DNA of 64,000 nt from Prochlorococcus marinus XMU1419 (GTDB lineage Bacteria > Cyanobacteriota > Cyanobacteriia > PCC-6307 > Cyanobiaceae). The position numbers were made by a program, and so were the translations under genes. Location: positions 186,001 to 250,000 of the forward strand of contig NZ_JAAORO010000003.1 in assembly GCF_017695955.1 (NCBI RefSeq). The letters run 5' to 3'. This document shows positions 53,222 to 63,030 of this stretch, one piece after another. Positions within the stretch are counted from its first letter, which is position 1. Every line of letters starts with the position of its first letter. A model generated the notes under the pieces. The model saw nothing but the letters and a program-made list of their open reading frames with translations, had not been told where the DNA came from and ran no database searches.

Positions 53222-54694
53222 ATGCAATTTTCCACATTCCAAAACAATCTTGATAACTGGCAAGGTGCTTTATTAATTTTTGGAGTTTTAGAGGAAGAAA
53301 TTGCAAGCCAACTTGAAAACATAAAATTTGTTATTGACCCAAAATTATTACTAAAAAAAGTTACTCAAAAAAAATTCAAAGGAGAAAAAGGGAAAACTTT
53401 AAGTTTTGAATTTTTAGATCAAAAATTAGAAACTTTAATCATAGTTGGTCTTGGCAAATCAAAAGACCTAAATAAAAGTGATATAGAAAACTCTATAGGA
53501 AAACTAGTTAGGGAAACTGTTGATAAAAATGAAAAAGTCAGTATCTTACTACCTTGGGAATTAATAAATCCACAATTAACAATAAATCAATTAGCAGAGT
53601 CAGCTAGATTATCCGCCTATAAAGACAATAGATTCAATAAGAAAAAAGATGATAAGAAAGTTCTTAAAGAAATAGAGTTTTTGAATTTAAAAAAATTTGA
53701 GAATATTAGCTTTGAAGAGACAGCACAAATATGTGAAGGTGTAGAACTAGCTAGAAGACTTGTAGCCGCCCCTCCAAATAGTCTTACCCCTCAGGAAATG
53801 TCTATACAAGCTTCTCAAATTGCTAAAGATCATGGTTTGGAAGTAAAAATTCTAGAAGCAAAAGATTGTGAAGATTTAGGAATGGGTGCATATTTAGCTG
53901 TAGCAAAAGGGTCTGATCTAGATCCTAAATTTATACATCTTACTTTAAAATCAGAGGGTCCCATAAAAGAAAAGATTGCGCTTGTTGGTAAGGGTTTAAC
54001 CTTTGATTCTGGAGGATACAATCTGAAAGTAGGAGCCTCTCAAATTGAAATGATGAAATATGATATGGGCGGAAGCGCTGCAGTTTTAGGAGCAGCAAAA
54101 GCAATTGGAGCAATCAAACCAAAAGGATTAGAAATTCATTTTATTGTTGCATCTTGCGAAAACATGATAAATGGATCTGCAGTACACCCTGGAGATGTAG
54201 TTAAGGCATCTAATGGTAAGACAATTGAAATAAATAACACTGATGCAGAGGGTAGACTGACATTAGCTGATGCTTTAACTTACGCATCCAATTTAAAACC
54301 GGATTCAATAATAGATCTTGCAACTTTAACAGGAGCTATTGTTGTTGCATTAGGGAATGATGTAGCTGGATTCTGGAGCAATAATGATGATTTGGCAAAT
54401 GACCTAAAAGCTGCATCAGTCCAGTCTGGAGAAGAATTATGGCAAATGCCTTTACAAAAATCTTATAAAGAAGGGTTAAAGTCTCATATAGCAGACATGA
54501 AAAATACAGGTCCAAGAGCAGGCGGATCAATAACTGCTGCTTTGTTCTTAGAGGAATTCTTCGATAAAAAAATTAGATGGGCTCATATTGATATTGCTGG
54601 GACTTGTTGGACTGATAAGAATAAAGGAATTAATCCATCAGGTGCAACCGGTTTTGGAGTTAAAACTCTTGTTCAATGGATTAAAAATAAATAA
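53222..54694 (+). CDS. pepA: leucyl aminopeptidase (M17)
   Basis: A 490-residue cytosolic aminopeptidase with two metal ions. The catalytic domain carries [14 protein letters not shown] (257-270, metal ligands), [13 protein letters not shown] (279-291), [15 protein letters not shown] and the family signature NTDAEGRL (339-346); [20 protein letters not shown] and [11 protein letters not shown] follow. The N-terminal macro-like domain is about residues 1-160. Ends 11 bp from the convergent msrA stop. Confidence 0.96.
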   Translation: MQFSTFQNNLDNWQGALLIFGVLEEEIASQLENIKFVIDPKLLLKKVTQKKFKGEKGKTLSFEFLDQKLETLIIVGLGKSKDLNKSDIENSIGKLVRETVDKNEKVSILLPWELINPQLTINQLAESARLSAYKDNRFNKKKDDKKVLKEIEFLNLKKFENISFEETAQICEGVELARRLVAAPPNSLTPQEMSIQASQIAKDHGLEVKILEAKDCEDLGMGAYLAVAKGSDLDPKFIHLTLKSEGPIKEKIALVGKGLTFDSGGYNLKVGASQIEMMKYDMGGSAAVLGAAKAIGAIKPKGLEIHFIVASCENMINGSAVHPGDVVKASNGKTIEINNTDAEGRLTLADALTYASNLKPDSIIDLATLTGAIVVALGNDVAGFWSNNDDLANDLKAASVQSGEELWQMPLQKSYKEGLKSHIADMKNTGPRAGGSITAALFLEEFFDKKIRWAHIDIAGTCWTDKNKGINPSGATGFGVKTLVQWIKNK

Positions 54695-54705
54695 CTATAT
54701 TTAAA

Positions 54706-55308
54706 TCATTCATTCCAAAGATTTGTTGATCTAGCGTTATCACCCCATAATTTATCCAACCTCTGATCTCTCCCACATGAGAATCTATAGAACTTATATT
54801 TTAATTCATTTCTCTCAGCAAAATCCTGATGATATTCTTCAGCCAACCAAAATTGATCTTTTGATTTTAGTTCTACAGATATTTTTTCTAATGGTACACG
54901 CAATTCTTTAGAAGCGGAAAAAATTGCATTTATAGCATCACTTTCCTCAGTTGCACCTTTGAAAAAGATCACTGGCCTATAAGAATCTCCACGATCACAA
55001 AATTGACCCTTGCCATCCAGAGGATCAATATTTCTGAAATAGAGCCTAAGTATATCGGGTAAAGTTACCAACTTGGGATCATAATTAACCAAAACAACTT
55101 CTTGATGCCCATCATGATTTTCGTATGTAGGATTTTGAAGATTTCCTCCTGAGTAGCCACTTTGCACAAAATTTATCCCCTTTAAAGACTCTAAATCATG
55201 TTCTAAACACCAAAAACAACCTCCTGCAAGAATCAATTCTTCTGCAAGTGTATTAAGAGGGTTAATGAAAATTGAAAAGGCAATTATTAAAGGTAAGAAA
55301 TATTTCAT
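54706..55308 (-). CDS. msrA: exported peptide methionine-S-sulfoxide reductase MsrA
   Basis: A 200-residue enzyme that reduces methionine S-sulfoxide. The catalytic Cys is C31 in LAGGCFWCLE; GYSGGNLQNPTYENHDGHQEVV, FFRNIDPL-like YFRNIDPLDGKGQFCDRGDSYRP and LAEEYHQDF complete the fold. A signal peptide (FLPLIIAFSIFINPLNTLA, residues 4-22) places it in the periplasm or lumen, unlike most cytosolic MsrA. The C-terminal Cys (SCGRDQR) may resolve the disulfide. Downstream of lpxB by 17 bp. Confidence 0.94.
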   Translation of the reverse strand: MKYFLPLIIAFSIFINPLNTLAEELILAGGCFWCLEHDLESLKGINFVQSGYSGGNLQNPTYENHDGHQEVVLVNYDPKLVTLPDILRLYFRNIDPLDGKGQFCDRGDSYRPVIFFKGATEESDAINAIFSASKELRVPLEKISVELKSKDQFWLAEEYHQDFAERNELKYKFYRFSCGRDQRLDKLWGDNARSTNLWNE

Positions 55309-55324
55309 TCATTTATTATAGAGT

Positions 55325-56503
55325 TCAAATAATAGAATTAATAATCTCTTTAGCAGCTCTTTCGACTACACCCTCTTCTCCTAATTCTTTCTTTAGGAGA
55401 GCATAACCTTTTTTGATTTTTACTTTTTCTGATGTCAGATCTAGATATCTGCAAGCTTGGTGAAAAACTTTCTTTTCATTAAAATTTTTCTGGACGAACT
55501 CAGGTATTACTAATTTCTTTAATAGAAGATTCACAGGTGAAATAAATCTCACCTTGAAATTAAGAATTTTTCTTGCGATAAAGGCAGTAACTCTACTAAC
55601 CTTATATCCAACAATCTGTGGTATGCCATATAAAGCCAATTCCATATTCACTGTGCCTGATTTACATAAAGCTAGTTTTGTTAATGAATAAATATAAGGC
55701 TTCAATTCAGAATCATCCTGCTGAGAAATAACTTTGCCTTTAATTTCATATTTTTCTAAACCCTTTCTAAATTGTTCATCAAAAACCCTCCTACAGGATG
55801 GAATATAAACGACAAGACTTGGGTATTTTAGTTGCAATTTTTTTGCAGTTTTCAAGAAAGTGGGCAAGATGTATTTTAACTCTTGAGATCTTGATGCTGG
55901 CATTAAAAGTAAGATATTCTGGTTTCCTCGAAGTTTGAGAATTGTTCTAGAGTCTTTCTTGGAAGGCAACCTTCTTGCTAAATCAATCATTGGGTGACCC
56001 ACCCAAAAAACATTTCCGCCTCTTCTTCTATAAAACTTTGCCTCCTGTTTAAAAATTGCAAAAATTTTATCTGAAAATTTAATTAAATTTGTGGTGCTAT
56101 TATTGCCAACTCTCCATGCCCATTCTTGAGGAGCAATATAATAGTATATTGGAATATCACTTCTTGATCTTTTTAATTTAGTCCCAATTTTAATATTAGG
56201 TCCCATGTAGTCGATCAAAATCAAGCAATCTGGAGGATATTTCTTTAGTAATTTATAAAATTTTTTTTGAATTCTTAATGTTGGGAGAATAAGAGGTAAA
56301 GCCTCCCAAATTCCTATTGCACTAATTGAAGTAGTATCTTGAAGAATTTTTACACCTTCCTTCTTCATTCTTTCACCACCTAATCCACAAATTTCTAAAT
56401 CTATAGATTTTTTTCTGGCTTCATCAAATAAAGCTTTTGATAACAAACTTCCGTGCAAATCTCCAGAAACTTCTCCAGTACTTATAAAAATCTTTTTATT
56501 CAT
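55325..56503 (-). CDS. lpxB: lipid-A-disaccharide synthase
   Basis: A 392-residue GT-B glycosyltransferase that joins UDP-2,3-diacylglucosamine and lipid X. It opens IFISTGEVSGDLHGSLLSKAL; LILIDYMGPNIKIGTKLKR, YYYIAPQEWAWRVGN, WVGHPMID, LLMPASRSQELKYILP and CKSGTVNMELALYGIPQIVGYKVS are the donor/acceptor signatures. Starts inside the lpxA stop (4-bp overlap). Needs UDP-diacylglucosamine from LpxD and LpxH, which are not in the window. Confidence 0.95.
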   Translation of the reverse strand: MNKKIFISTGEVSGDLHGSLLSKALFDEARKKSIDLEICGLGGERMKKEGVKILQDTTSISAIGIWEALPLILPTLRIQKKFYKLLKKYPPDCLILIDYMGPNIKIGTKLKRSRSDIPIYYYIAPQEWAWRVGNNSTTNLIKFSDKIFAIFKQEAKFYRRRGGNVFWVGHPMIDLARRLPSKKDSRTILKLRGNQNILLLMPASRSQELKYILPTFLKTAKKLQLKYPSLVVYIPSCRRVFDEQFRKGLEKYEIKGKVISQQDDSELKPYIYSLTKLALCKSGTVNMELALYGIPQIVGYKVSRVTAFIARKILNFKVRFISPVNLLLKKLVIPEFVQKNFNEKKVFHQACRYLDLTSEKVKIKKGYALLKKELGEEGVVERAAKEIINSII

Positions 56504-57336
56504 AAATTCACTAAAGGCATTGGACCGCGCCTATTCTTAGATATTGATTCTTTTAAAAAAATACATAATTTTGAAGATGAAAGATCTAATTCTCCTTTCA
56601 TTATATTTTCTAAAGAATTAGAAATTGGATCATCAGATTTAAAAAGAAGATTCCAAGTACTTTGAAGTAATTTCAAGTTAAAATTTTTGTTTTCCATCAA
56701 ACCACTTCTTTTGATTCCAATTCTATTCAAACCTCTTAATCTACCTGGATGACCTTCGGCCAAACAGAAAGGAGGTACGTCCCTATCTACTCTAGTCATT
56801 CCTCCGATCATCGCTAAATATCCTATATGGACAAATTGATGTATACCTAAGCACCCACCAATAATAGCTTTATCTTCTACCTTTACATGCCCAGCGACTT
56901 GGACACTATTTGACAAAACAATTCCATTGCCAAGCTCGCAATTATGGCCTATGTGACTGTAAGCCATTAACAAATTATTGCTCCCAATAATAGTTTTTTC
57001 CCCTTCATCAGTTGCCTTATTGATAGTTACACATTCTCTGAAAGTATTGTTATCCCCAATAATAACTTCAGAATCTGCACCTTTATATTTAAGATCTTGG
57101 GGATCAAGTCCAATAAATACATTAGGAAAAACTTTATTATTACATCCAATCTGAGTTCTCCCAGTAATAACTGCATTTGAGCCTACCTCGGTTCCCTTCC
57201 CGATAGTCACATTCGGACCGATAGTAGCTCCTTGAGAAACAATCACACCTTCGTGCAATTTAGCACTTGGATCAACAAAAGCATTTGGGTGCACTTTTAC
57301 ACCACTAAAACTTGAATTAAATTGAGTATTTTCCAT
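56500..57336 (-). CDS. lpxA: UDP-N-acetylglucosamine acyltransferase
   Basis: A 278-residue left-handed beta-helix acyltransferase, first step of lipid A synthesis. Hexapeptide repeats (VKVHPNAFVDPSAKLHEGV, IGPNVTIGKGTEVGSNAVI) run over about residues 14-190, with the catalytic His in AYSHIGHNCELGN and the acyl-length region GCLGIHQFVHIGYLAMIGG; HPGRLRGLNRIGIKR leads to the C-terminal helices. Overlaps lpxB by 4 bp and follows fabZ by 4 bp. Confidence 0.96.
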   Translation of the reverse strand: MENTQFNSSFSGVKVHPNAFVDPSAKLHEGVIVSQGATIGPNVTIGKGTEVGSNAVITGRTQIGCNNKVFPNVFIGLDPQDLKYKGADSEVIIGDNNTFRECVTINKATDEGEKTIIGSNNLLMAYSHIGHNCELGNGIVLSNSVQVAGHVKVEDKAIIGGCLGIHQFVHIGYLAMIGGMTRVDRDVPPFCLAEGHPGRLRGLNRIGIKRSGLMENKNFNLKLLQSTWNLLFKSDDPISNSLENIMKGELDLSSSKLCIFLKESISKNRRGPMPLVNL

Positions 57337-57340
57337 ATCT

Positions 57341-57799
57341 CTAATCCACTAATGAAAACATTAAATCTCCAGAACAAACCAACTTTCCATCAACATGAGC
57401 CTCTCCTTTCACTTTGCCAAATCTTTTTCTTTTAATACTCAATAACTCGCAAGAAATTAGCAGTTGATCTCCAGGCACAACAGGTTTTCTGAATTTAACA
57501 TTATTTATTCCAGCAAAAACAAAAAGTCCTTTAGGAAGATCAGGCATTTGCGTAACTATTATTCCCCCAACTTGAGCCATTGATTCAACTATAAGTACTC
57601 CTGGCATTAAGGGCCTTTCGGGGAAATGTCCTTGAAATTGAGGCTCATTTATAGTTACATTCTTTACTGCAACAGCCCGCTCTCCAGGAATATGCTCTAT
57701 TACTTTATCCACAAGAGCAAAAGGATATCTATGGGGTAAAAGCCCTAAAATATTCTCAGAAGAGAGTTGATTTTTTTCAATAGATGATTTCTTTTCCAA
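57341..57799 (-). CDS. fabZ: 3-hydroxyacyl-[acyl-carrier-protein] dehydratase FabZ
   Basis: A 152-residue hotdog-fold dehydratase of type II fatty acid synthesis. [14 protein letters not shown] opens the fold, His58 in [12 protein letters not shown] and Glu72 in VESMAQVGG form the catalytic pair, and the C-terminal strand is [10 protein letters not shown]. The lpxC-fabZ-lpxA order couples supply of the 3-hydroxyacyl chain to lipid A synthesis. Confidence 0.97.
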   Translation of the reverse strand: MEKKSSIEKNQLSSENILGLLPHRYPFALVDKVIEHIPGERAVAVKNVTINEPQFQGHFPERPLMPGVLIVESMAQVGGIIVTQMPDLPKGLFVFAGINNVKFRKPVVPGDQLLISCELLSIKRKRFGKVKGEAHVDGKLVCSGDLMFSLVD

Positions 57800-57816
57800 A
57801 ACAATTAAATTAAAAG

Positions 57817-58653
57817 TTAATTTTTTAGTGATGAGGCCAATAAAGCATTTAAAGAATGTGATCCTTTGTAAACCAAAATTTGGGCCTTAGGTAACCCTAC
57901 CAAAGCCAAGTCCCCAATGAGATCTAAAATTTTATGTCTTATTGGTTCATTATCAAATCTTAATGGGGGATTAACCCATCCATCTCCATCACAAACAAGT
58001 GCATTTTCTAAACTTCCACCTTTTATTAATCCGAGTTCACTTAACTCCTGAAATTGATCCTTAAAACCAAATGTTCTTGCTGGAGCAACCATTTCAACGA
58101 AACTTTTTGGATTTAAGTCAATTACAAAAGTTTGATTACCAATTGCTCTGTAAGGGAAGCTTATGGTCGATATGATTGTAGTTTTTTGACATGGGGTAGC
58201 AGCTATTATTGAATCATCTTTATTTAAAATTATTGATTTATTAATCTCCCTAAAGAAATTATTTGGTTTAGGTGCTTTTTTAATACCCACCTCTTCAAAA
58301 GCTTTTACCCACTGAATTGCTGAGCCATCTAAAAGTGGGATTTCCTTTCCATCAACTTCAATATGTATATAACTTAAGCCGCAACCCGAGAGTGAAGACA
58401 ATAAATGTTCAATTGTATATAGATTTCTTCCACCTAATTTAATTGCCGTACAAAGCATCGTACTTCCAATTAAATCTTGAGTTAGTTTGAAAATCTCGTT
58501 GGGTTGATCCCTGAAAGAAATATAATATCCCTCTTTTTCATAGGAAGAAATTTTAACTCTTGTTTTTTCTCCACTATGAAGTCCTATACCTTCTCTGGAG
58601 ACAACCCCAGATAATGTATAGCAAGAATCATAATTAGTTGGCCAAGAAAACAC
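57817..58653 (-). CDS. lpxC: UDP-3-O-acyl-N-acetylglucosamine deacetylase
   Basis: A 278-residue zinc deacetylase, the committed step of lipid A synthesis. [14 protein letters not shown] opens the first domain, H83 in [34 protein letters not shown] is the first zinc ligand, [14 protein letters not shown] precedes the hydrophobic passage, and [17 protein letters not shown] supplies the second His and Asp. The ATG follows the Omp85 stop with no gap. Confidence 0.96.
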   Translation of the reverse strand: MFSWPTNYDSCYTLSGVVSREGIGLHSGEKTRVKISSYEKEGYYISFRDQPNEIFKLTQDLIGSTMLCTAIKLGGRNLYTIEHLLSSLSGCGLSYIHIEVDGKEIPLLDGSAIQWVKAFEEVGIKKAPKPNNFFREINKSIILNKDDSIIAATPCQKTTIISTISFPYRAIGNQTFVIDLNPKSFVEMVAPARTFGFKDQFQELSELGLIKGGSLENALVCDGDGWVNPPLRFDNEPIRHKILDLIGDLALVGLPKAQILVYKGSHSLNALLASSLKN

Positions 58654-60783
58654 TTAAAACTTCCATCCAACTCCAAGTGTATATCGCCAATCTCCACTTA
58701 ATTCCTTACTTGCAACATCTAATCTTAAGGGACCAATTGGCGTTTTCACTCCAACTCCACCTCCAATCGAATAACCAGAACCTGATTTCTGCAATAATTT
58801 ACCAGGCCTTCCAGGGACATCCTCTTGAGAGCCCAAGTCACTTCCAGCATCTACGAATAAGGCTCCTGAAATCATTCTCCAAACAGGGAATCTATATTCT
58901 ATTGAGCCCTCAACAAAACTTTTACTAACAGCTAAATCACAAGATCCCCAACCTCTTACAGATGAAGTTCCGCCAAGACAGAATGCTTCATAAGGAGGTA
59001 ATTCTCCAATTATAGTTCCTGCTGTTAATTGAAAACCTATTGCTTGAGGACAATCCTTGCTTGAAGAATTACTAGACTTACATGCTTTGGTTAAATTTAT
59101 CAATTTTGTTGGTATGAAAAATGAATATTTGGCTCTCGTTCTATTAAAAGTTGGAGAGTTTTCCCCCACAGAAACAAACTGCTCAGTCCCAAAACTAAAT
59201 TTATTTCCTGAAGTTGGGTTTGCAAAATCATTCAAATTATTTCTAGTTGTACTAGCGATTACACTTACCAATGTATTTTCCTCAGGACATAGTCCATCAT
59301 TGGAAGTAAACCCAATACAAATAATATCGTTTATGTTGCCTGTAGTTGGTGTCATATCTCCATATGGTCTTATATTCCCACTACCATCAATCATCTTTAC
59401 TTTCTTAAAATTCATCCCTGCAAGAACTTTCCATTTAGAAACTTTAAATGGGTCCCCACCATTAAGAGGCCTTGAGAAAGAAAATCCACCTCCTGTTTTC
59501 TCTAAAACTATTGTTGAAAAAGTATCATTGTTTGTAGTATTAGTATCATCAACAGCGTATATTTTATTGTTTTCACCAATAAATTCTTGTGGATAATCCC
59601 TACTCAGAAAAATATTTGTTCTAAAAGAAGTTTTATGTTTATCTCCTTTAATCCATGGGTCAGATATAGAAAAATTGTAAGTCGTTGAATATTCTCCAAA
59701 ATTTAGATTTAAATTAGTAGACCAGGCTCTACCTAAAGTATTTGTTTCCTGCAAGCCAACTGTGGCAAAAATACCTGAACCATTACTGTAACCAAGACCA
59801 CCAGTCAATGATCCTGTTCTTTGCTCGCTCAAGTCTAAAAAGATAACGACTTGGCCAGGATTTAAATTATCAGGACCAAGAGATACTTTGACATCATCAA
59901 ATAATGATGTTGCATAAAGTCGACGTATATCAGCCTCTAAAGTTTTTCTATTAAAAATGGTTCCTGGTTGTGATTTCAATTCTCTTTTTATGACCCAGTC
60001 TTTTGTTTTCCCTTTTCTAGGTTTGCCATCGATGACAGATTCACCATCAGATCCTGGAAATCTTAATTTGATATCAGATATAATTCCTTCAGACAATTTT
60101 AATGTTACTATTCCATTTTGTGAGATTCTATCTGGGCCAAAAATTCTAACTAAAGAGTAGCCCTCATTTTCATAACGTTTTTTTATTATTTCTATCTTGC
60201 TTTGAAGTTCTTTTAGATTAAGAGTGGTTCCGTAGTAATTATTAAAAATACTATCTAAATACTTATCAGAGATTAAAGAGTTTACAGGTTTAATTTCAAC
60301 TTTCTTCAAAATTGGATTTGGTACTACACTTACAATTAACCTCACTCCTAATGGACCATCTTGGGACTTTATTTTAACGTCTGAAAACCAACCACTAGCG
60401 TATATTGAATTAAGATCTTGATTTAAAATTTGATTATTAACAATACTTCCTGGCTTTATACTCATAGAATCATATGCAGCCAATTCTAGTTTTCTGCCCT
60501 CGGGATGATTTTCCCAACCTTCGATAATTATTTCTGAAATGAGGACACTCTCCTGATTAATATTTTTTTTATTCTCTGCAATAATGAGATTTTTCTCTTT
60601 TTTAGTTTTAAGTCCTTGAAACAAATCAAAGTTTTTGTTAATTTTCTCGAGATTTGATATTGATTGATTAAAGTCATTTGGCAAAAACTTAGCTGCCAAT
60701 TCTGAATTATTAGCTATCAAAATCAAAGGTGGGCAAGCAATATTTGTAAAAACCTTTCTGAATTTTAAAAAATGTTTTTGCAT
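58654..60783 (-). CDS. bamA: Omp85 family outer-membrane assembly protein (BamA/Toc75-like)
   Basis: A 709-residue protein with a weak N-terminal signal (FTNIACPPLILIANNSELA, about 13-31), a polar linker, three POTRA domains (about 80-320: VLISEIIIEGWENHPEG, NPILKKVEIKPVNSLISD, GIISDIKLRFPGSDG ... RRLYATSLFDDVKVSL) and a 16-strand-type beta barrel. The barrel has the lid-loop VRGWGS-like SSVRGWGSCDLAV and the C-terminal RYTLGVGWKF ending in Phe, the outer-membrane sorting signal. Three POTRA domains are typical of cyanobacterial Omp85, fewer than the five of E. coli BamA. It heads the lipid A operon. Confidence 0.94.
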   Translation of the reverse strand: MQKHFLKFRKVFTNIACPPLILIANNSELAAKFLPNDFNQSISNLEKINKNFDLFQGLKTKKEKNLIIAENKKNINQESVLISEIIIEGWENHPEGRKLELAAYDSMSIKPGSIVNNQILNQDLNSIYASGWFSDVKIKSQDGPLGVRLIVSVVPNPILKKVEIKPVNSLISDKYLDSIFNNYYGTTLNLKELQSKIEIIKKRYENEGYSLVRIFGPDRISQNGIVTLKLSEGIISDIKLRFPGSDGESVIDGKPRKGKTKDWVIKRELKSQPGTIFNRKTLEADIRRLYATSLFDDVKVSLGPDNLNPGQVVIFLDLSEQRTGSLTGGLGYSNGSGIFATVGLQETNTLGRAWSTNLNLNFGEYSTTYNFSISDPWIKGDKHKTSFRTNIFLSRDYPQEFIGENNKIYAVDDTNTTNNDTFSTIVLEKTGGGFSFSRPLNGGDPFKVSKWKVLAGMNFKKVKMIDGSGNIRPYGDMTPTTGNINDIICIGFTSNDGLCPEENTLVSVIASTTRNNLNDFANPTSGNKFSFGTEQFVSVGENSPTFNRTRAKYSFFIPTKLINLTKACKSSNSSSKDCPQAIGFQLTAGTIIGELPPYEAFCLGGTSSVRGWGSCDLAVSKSFVEGSIEYRFPVWRMISGALFVDAGSDLGSQEDVPGRPGKLLQKSGSGYSIGGGVGVKTPIGPLRLDVASKELSGDWRYTLGVGWKF

Positions 60784-60829
60784 AGTCTTTTTTTAATATG
60801 GCGAAAGAAGCATTATTCTTTAAATTGAG

Positions 60830-61558
60830 TTAAATGAAATTGTTTATTCTTCGGTTAATTTCACTATAAGCTTCAATAAAACCGCCTAAGTCATTTCTAA
60901 ATCTATCTTTGTCTAGGCTTACAATCATATCATTTTTTTGATCGAGATCCCACAATCTACAATTATCGGGACTTATTTCATCCCCAAGAAGTATATTGTT
61001 CTTTAAATCATAACCAAATTCCAACTTGAAATCTACGAGATTTAGCTGAATGTTTCTAAAAAAACTCTTGAGGATTTTATTAATTTTTAAGGTTAAATTT
61101 ATTACGTAATCTAAATCTTTAGCGCTTAATATGTTCATTAATTGAATCCTGTCTTTTGTGATTAGCGGATCATTAAGTGCATCATTTTTAAGGTAGATAT
61201 CAATTAATGGCTTTTCTAGTACAGTGCCTGGTTTAATATTTGTTTGTTTACATAAAGATCCATAAGCTGTATTTCTCAGAACAATTTCTAAGGGAATTAC
61301 TTTTATTTTTTGTGCAATCATTGTATTTTCATTTTTAAGTTTAATAAAATGAGTAGGGATATTTTTCTTGATTAGAAGTTCAAAAATTCTTGCACTTATT
61401 TGACAATTAAGCCTTCCTTTACCTTCAAATTTAGCTTTTTTCAATGCATTAAATGCTGTAGCATCGTCCTTAAATTCAATTATTACTTTATCTGAATCAT
61501 CATGAGTAAAAACTTTTTTTGCTTTGCCTTCATAAATAAGTTCATATTTATTATTCAT
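60830..61558 (-). CDS. purC: phosphoribosylaminoimidazole-succinocarboxamide synthase
   Basis: A 242-residue SAICAR synthetase, purine pathway. YEGKAKKVFTHDDSDKVIIEFKDDATAF (9-36) is the ATP-binding start, LRNTAYGSLC the middle motif, and LVDFKLEFGYD with LGDEISPDNCRLWD the signature. It precedes the Omp85-lpxC operon by 46 bp on the same strand and is divergent from purD (136 bp between), pairing two purine steps on one control region. Confidence 0.96.
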   Translation of the reverse strand: MNNKYELIYEGKAKKVFTHDDSDKVIIEFKDDATAFNALKKAKFEGKGRLNCQISARIFELLIKKNIPTHFIKLKNENTMIAQKIKVIPLEIVLRNTAYGSLCKQTNIKPGTVLEKPLIDIYLKNDALNDPLITKDRIQLMNILSAKDLDYVINLTLKINKILKSFFRNIQLNLVDFKLEFGYDLKNNILLGDEISPDNCRLWDLDQKNDMIVSLDKDRFRNDLGGFIEAYSEINRRINNFI

Positions 61559-61694
61559 AAATTTAGGGCCTCATTTTATTACTAAAATTTAAATTTGTAA
61601 TTAACATATTTATTAGAGATCAATTTTTCAGATTAGTTTATTACATTTTAACTGATTATTCATCGAAACCTCATAACCTTCAAAATACAAACTT

Positions 61695-63026
61695 ATGAGT
61701 ATTAATTCAACAAGTTCTAAGAGTTTAAATAGACTTGAAAATGTTTTAATAATTGGAAATGGAGGAAGAGAAAACTCTTTGGCTTGGGCTATTCAAAAAA
61801 ATGATTTAGTCAAAAAAGTTTATTTAATCCCAGGAAATGCTGGATCAGAAAGAATTGATAAATGTGAAAGATTAAAAATTGATATTAATAAACAAAATGA
61901 ATTAGTTGAAAAGCTTTATTTTTTGAAAATAGATTTGATTGTAATTGGACCAGAAATCCCTCTTGCAAACGGACTAGCCGATTATCTCCGCGAAAAAGAC
62001 TTTAAAGTATTTGGCCCTGGCAGAGATGGAGCAAAATTGGAATATAGCAAATCTTGGGCCAAGGAGTTTATGCAAGACGCAAATATTCCGACTGCAAAAT
62101 TTTGGAAAGTAAATTCTTTTGAGGAAGCAAAAAAAATTATCTATTCATCCTCTATACCACTTGTAGTGAAAGTGGATGGATTAGCTTCAGGAAAGGGTGT
62201 TTTTATTCCCGAATCAACAAAAGAGTGTCTTGAAGCAGCAGAATCAATCTTCAACGGTAAATTTGGTAACACCAATAATTTAGTAGTCTTAGAGGAAAAA
62301 ATTAAAGGTCCGGAAGTTTCAGTTTTTGCGCTATGCGATGGGAAGAAATACGTAATACTTCCGTCCGCACAAGATCATAAACGTCTAAATGAGAAAGACA
62401 AAGGTCCAAATACAGGAGGGATGGGAGCATATTCCCCAGCTCCTCTCTTAACAGATTTTTACCTTGATAAAATAATTAAAGAGATAATTGAACCAACAAT
62501 AGAAGAATTAAATAAAAAAAATATTGACTATAGAGGAGTAATTTATTTTGGATTAATGATCACAGAATCTGGGCCCAAAGTTATAGAATATAACTGTAGA
62601 TTTGGAGATCCAGAATGCCAAACAATAATGCCTTTGATGGATCAAAATTTTGTATTTCTTCTAGAAAAATGCTCGATGGGAAATTTAAGTAATGATGAAA
62701 AAATTAAAACCTCAAATAAGGTCAGTGGTTGTGTAATAGCAACCTCAGAGGGTTACCCTAACGAATATAGAACTGGCTTGCCAATAAAAATAGGAGAAAT
62801 TGACTCTTGCAATTGTCAAGTTTTCGACTCAGGCACCTCACTAAGTAAAAATGGGGAATTATTAACTGATGGTGGAAGAGTCTTAAGTATTGTCTGTCAA
62901 GATAAAAATTTCGATATTGTTTTTGAAAAGGCATATAAAAATTTAAAAAAAATACATTTTGATGGCATCTACTATAGAAATGACATAGGCCACCAAGTGA
63001 GAAAAAACCTTTCTGAGGAGAATTAG
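61695..63026 (+). CDS. purD: phosphoribosylamine--glycine ligase
   Basis: A 443-residue ATP-grasp enzyme making GAR in purine synthesis. VLIIGNGGREN (about 17-27) is the N-domain, VIGPEIPLANGLADYL follows, VKVDGLASGKGVFIP is the ATP-grasp loop, and PNTGGMGAYSPAPL and EYNCRFGDPECQ are the glycine and metal signatures. About 15 extra residues lead in before the core. Divergent from purC; its stop is 4 bp before the sensor kinase ATG. Confidence 0.96.
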   Translation: MSINSTSSKSLNRLENVLIIGNGGRENSLAWAIQKNDLVKKVYLIPGNAGSERIDKCERLKIDINKQNELVEKLYFLKIDLIVIGPEIPLANGLADYLREKDFKVFGPGRDGAKLEYSKSWAKEFMQDANIPTAKFWKVNSFEEAKKIIYSSSIPLVVKVDGLASGKGVFIPESTKECLEAAESIFNGKFGNTNNLVVLEEKIKGPEVSVFALCDGKKYVILPSAQDHKRLNEKDKGPNTGGMGAYSPAPLLTDFYLDKIIKEIIEPTIEELNKKNIDYRGVIYFGLMITESGPKVIEYNCRFGDPECQTIMPLMDQNFVFLLEKCSMGNLSNDEKIKTSNKVSGCVIATSEGYPNEYRTGLPIKIGEIDSCNCQVFDSGTSLSKNGELLTDGGRVLSIVCQDKNFDIVFEKAYKNLKKIHFDGIYYRNDIGHQVRKNLSEEN

Positions 63027-63030
63027 GCTT

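Noticed and set aside
59057-59596. 179-aa frame antisense to the Omp85 gene
   Set aside because: Hydrophobic runs come from complementing barrel codons; the minus-strand gene explains the region fully.
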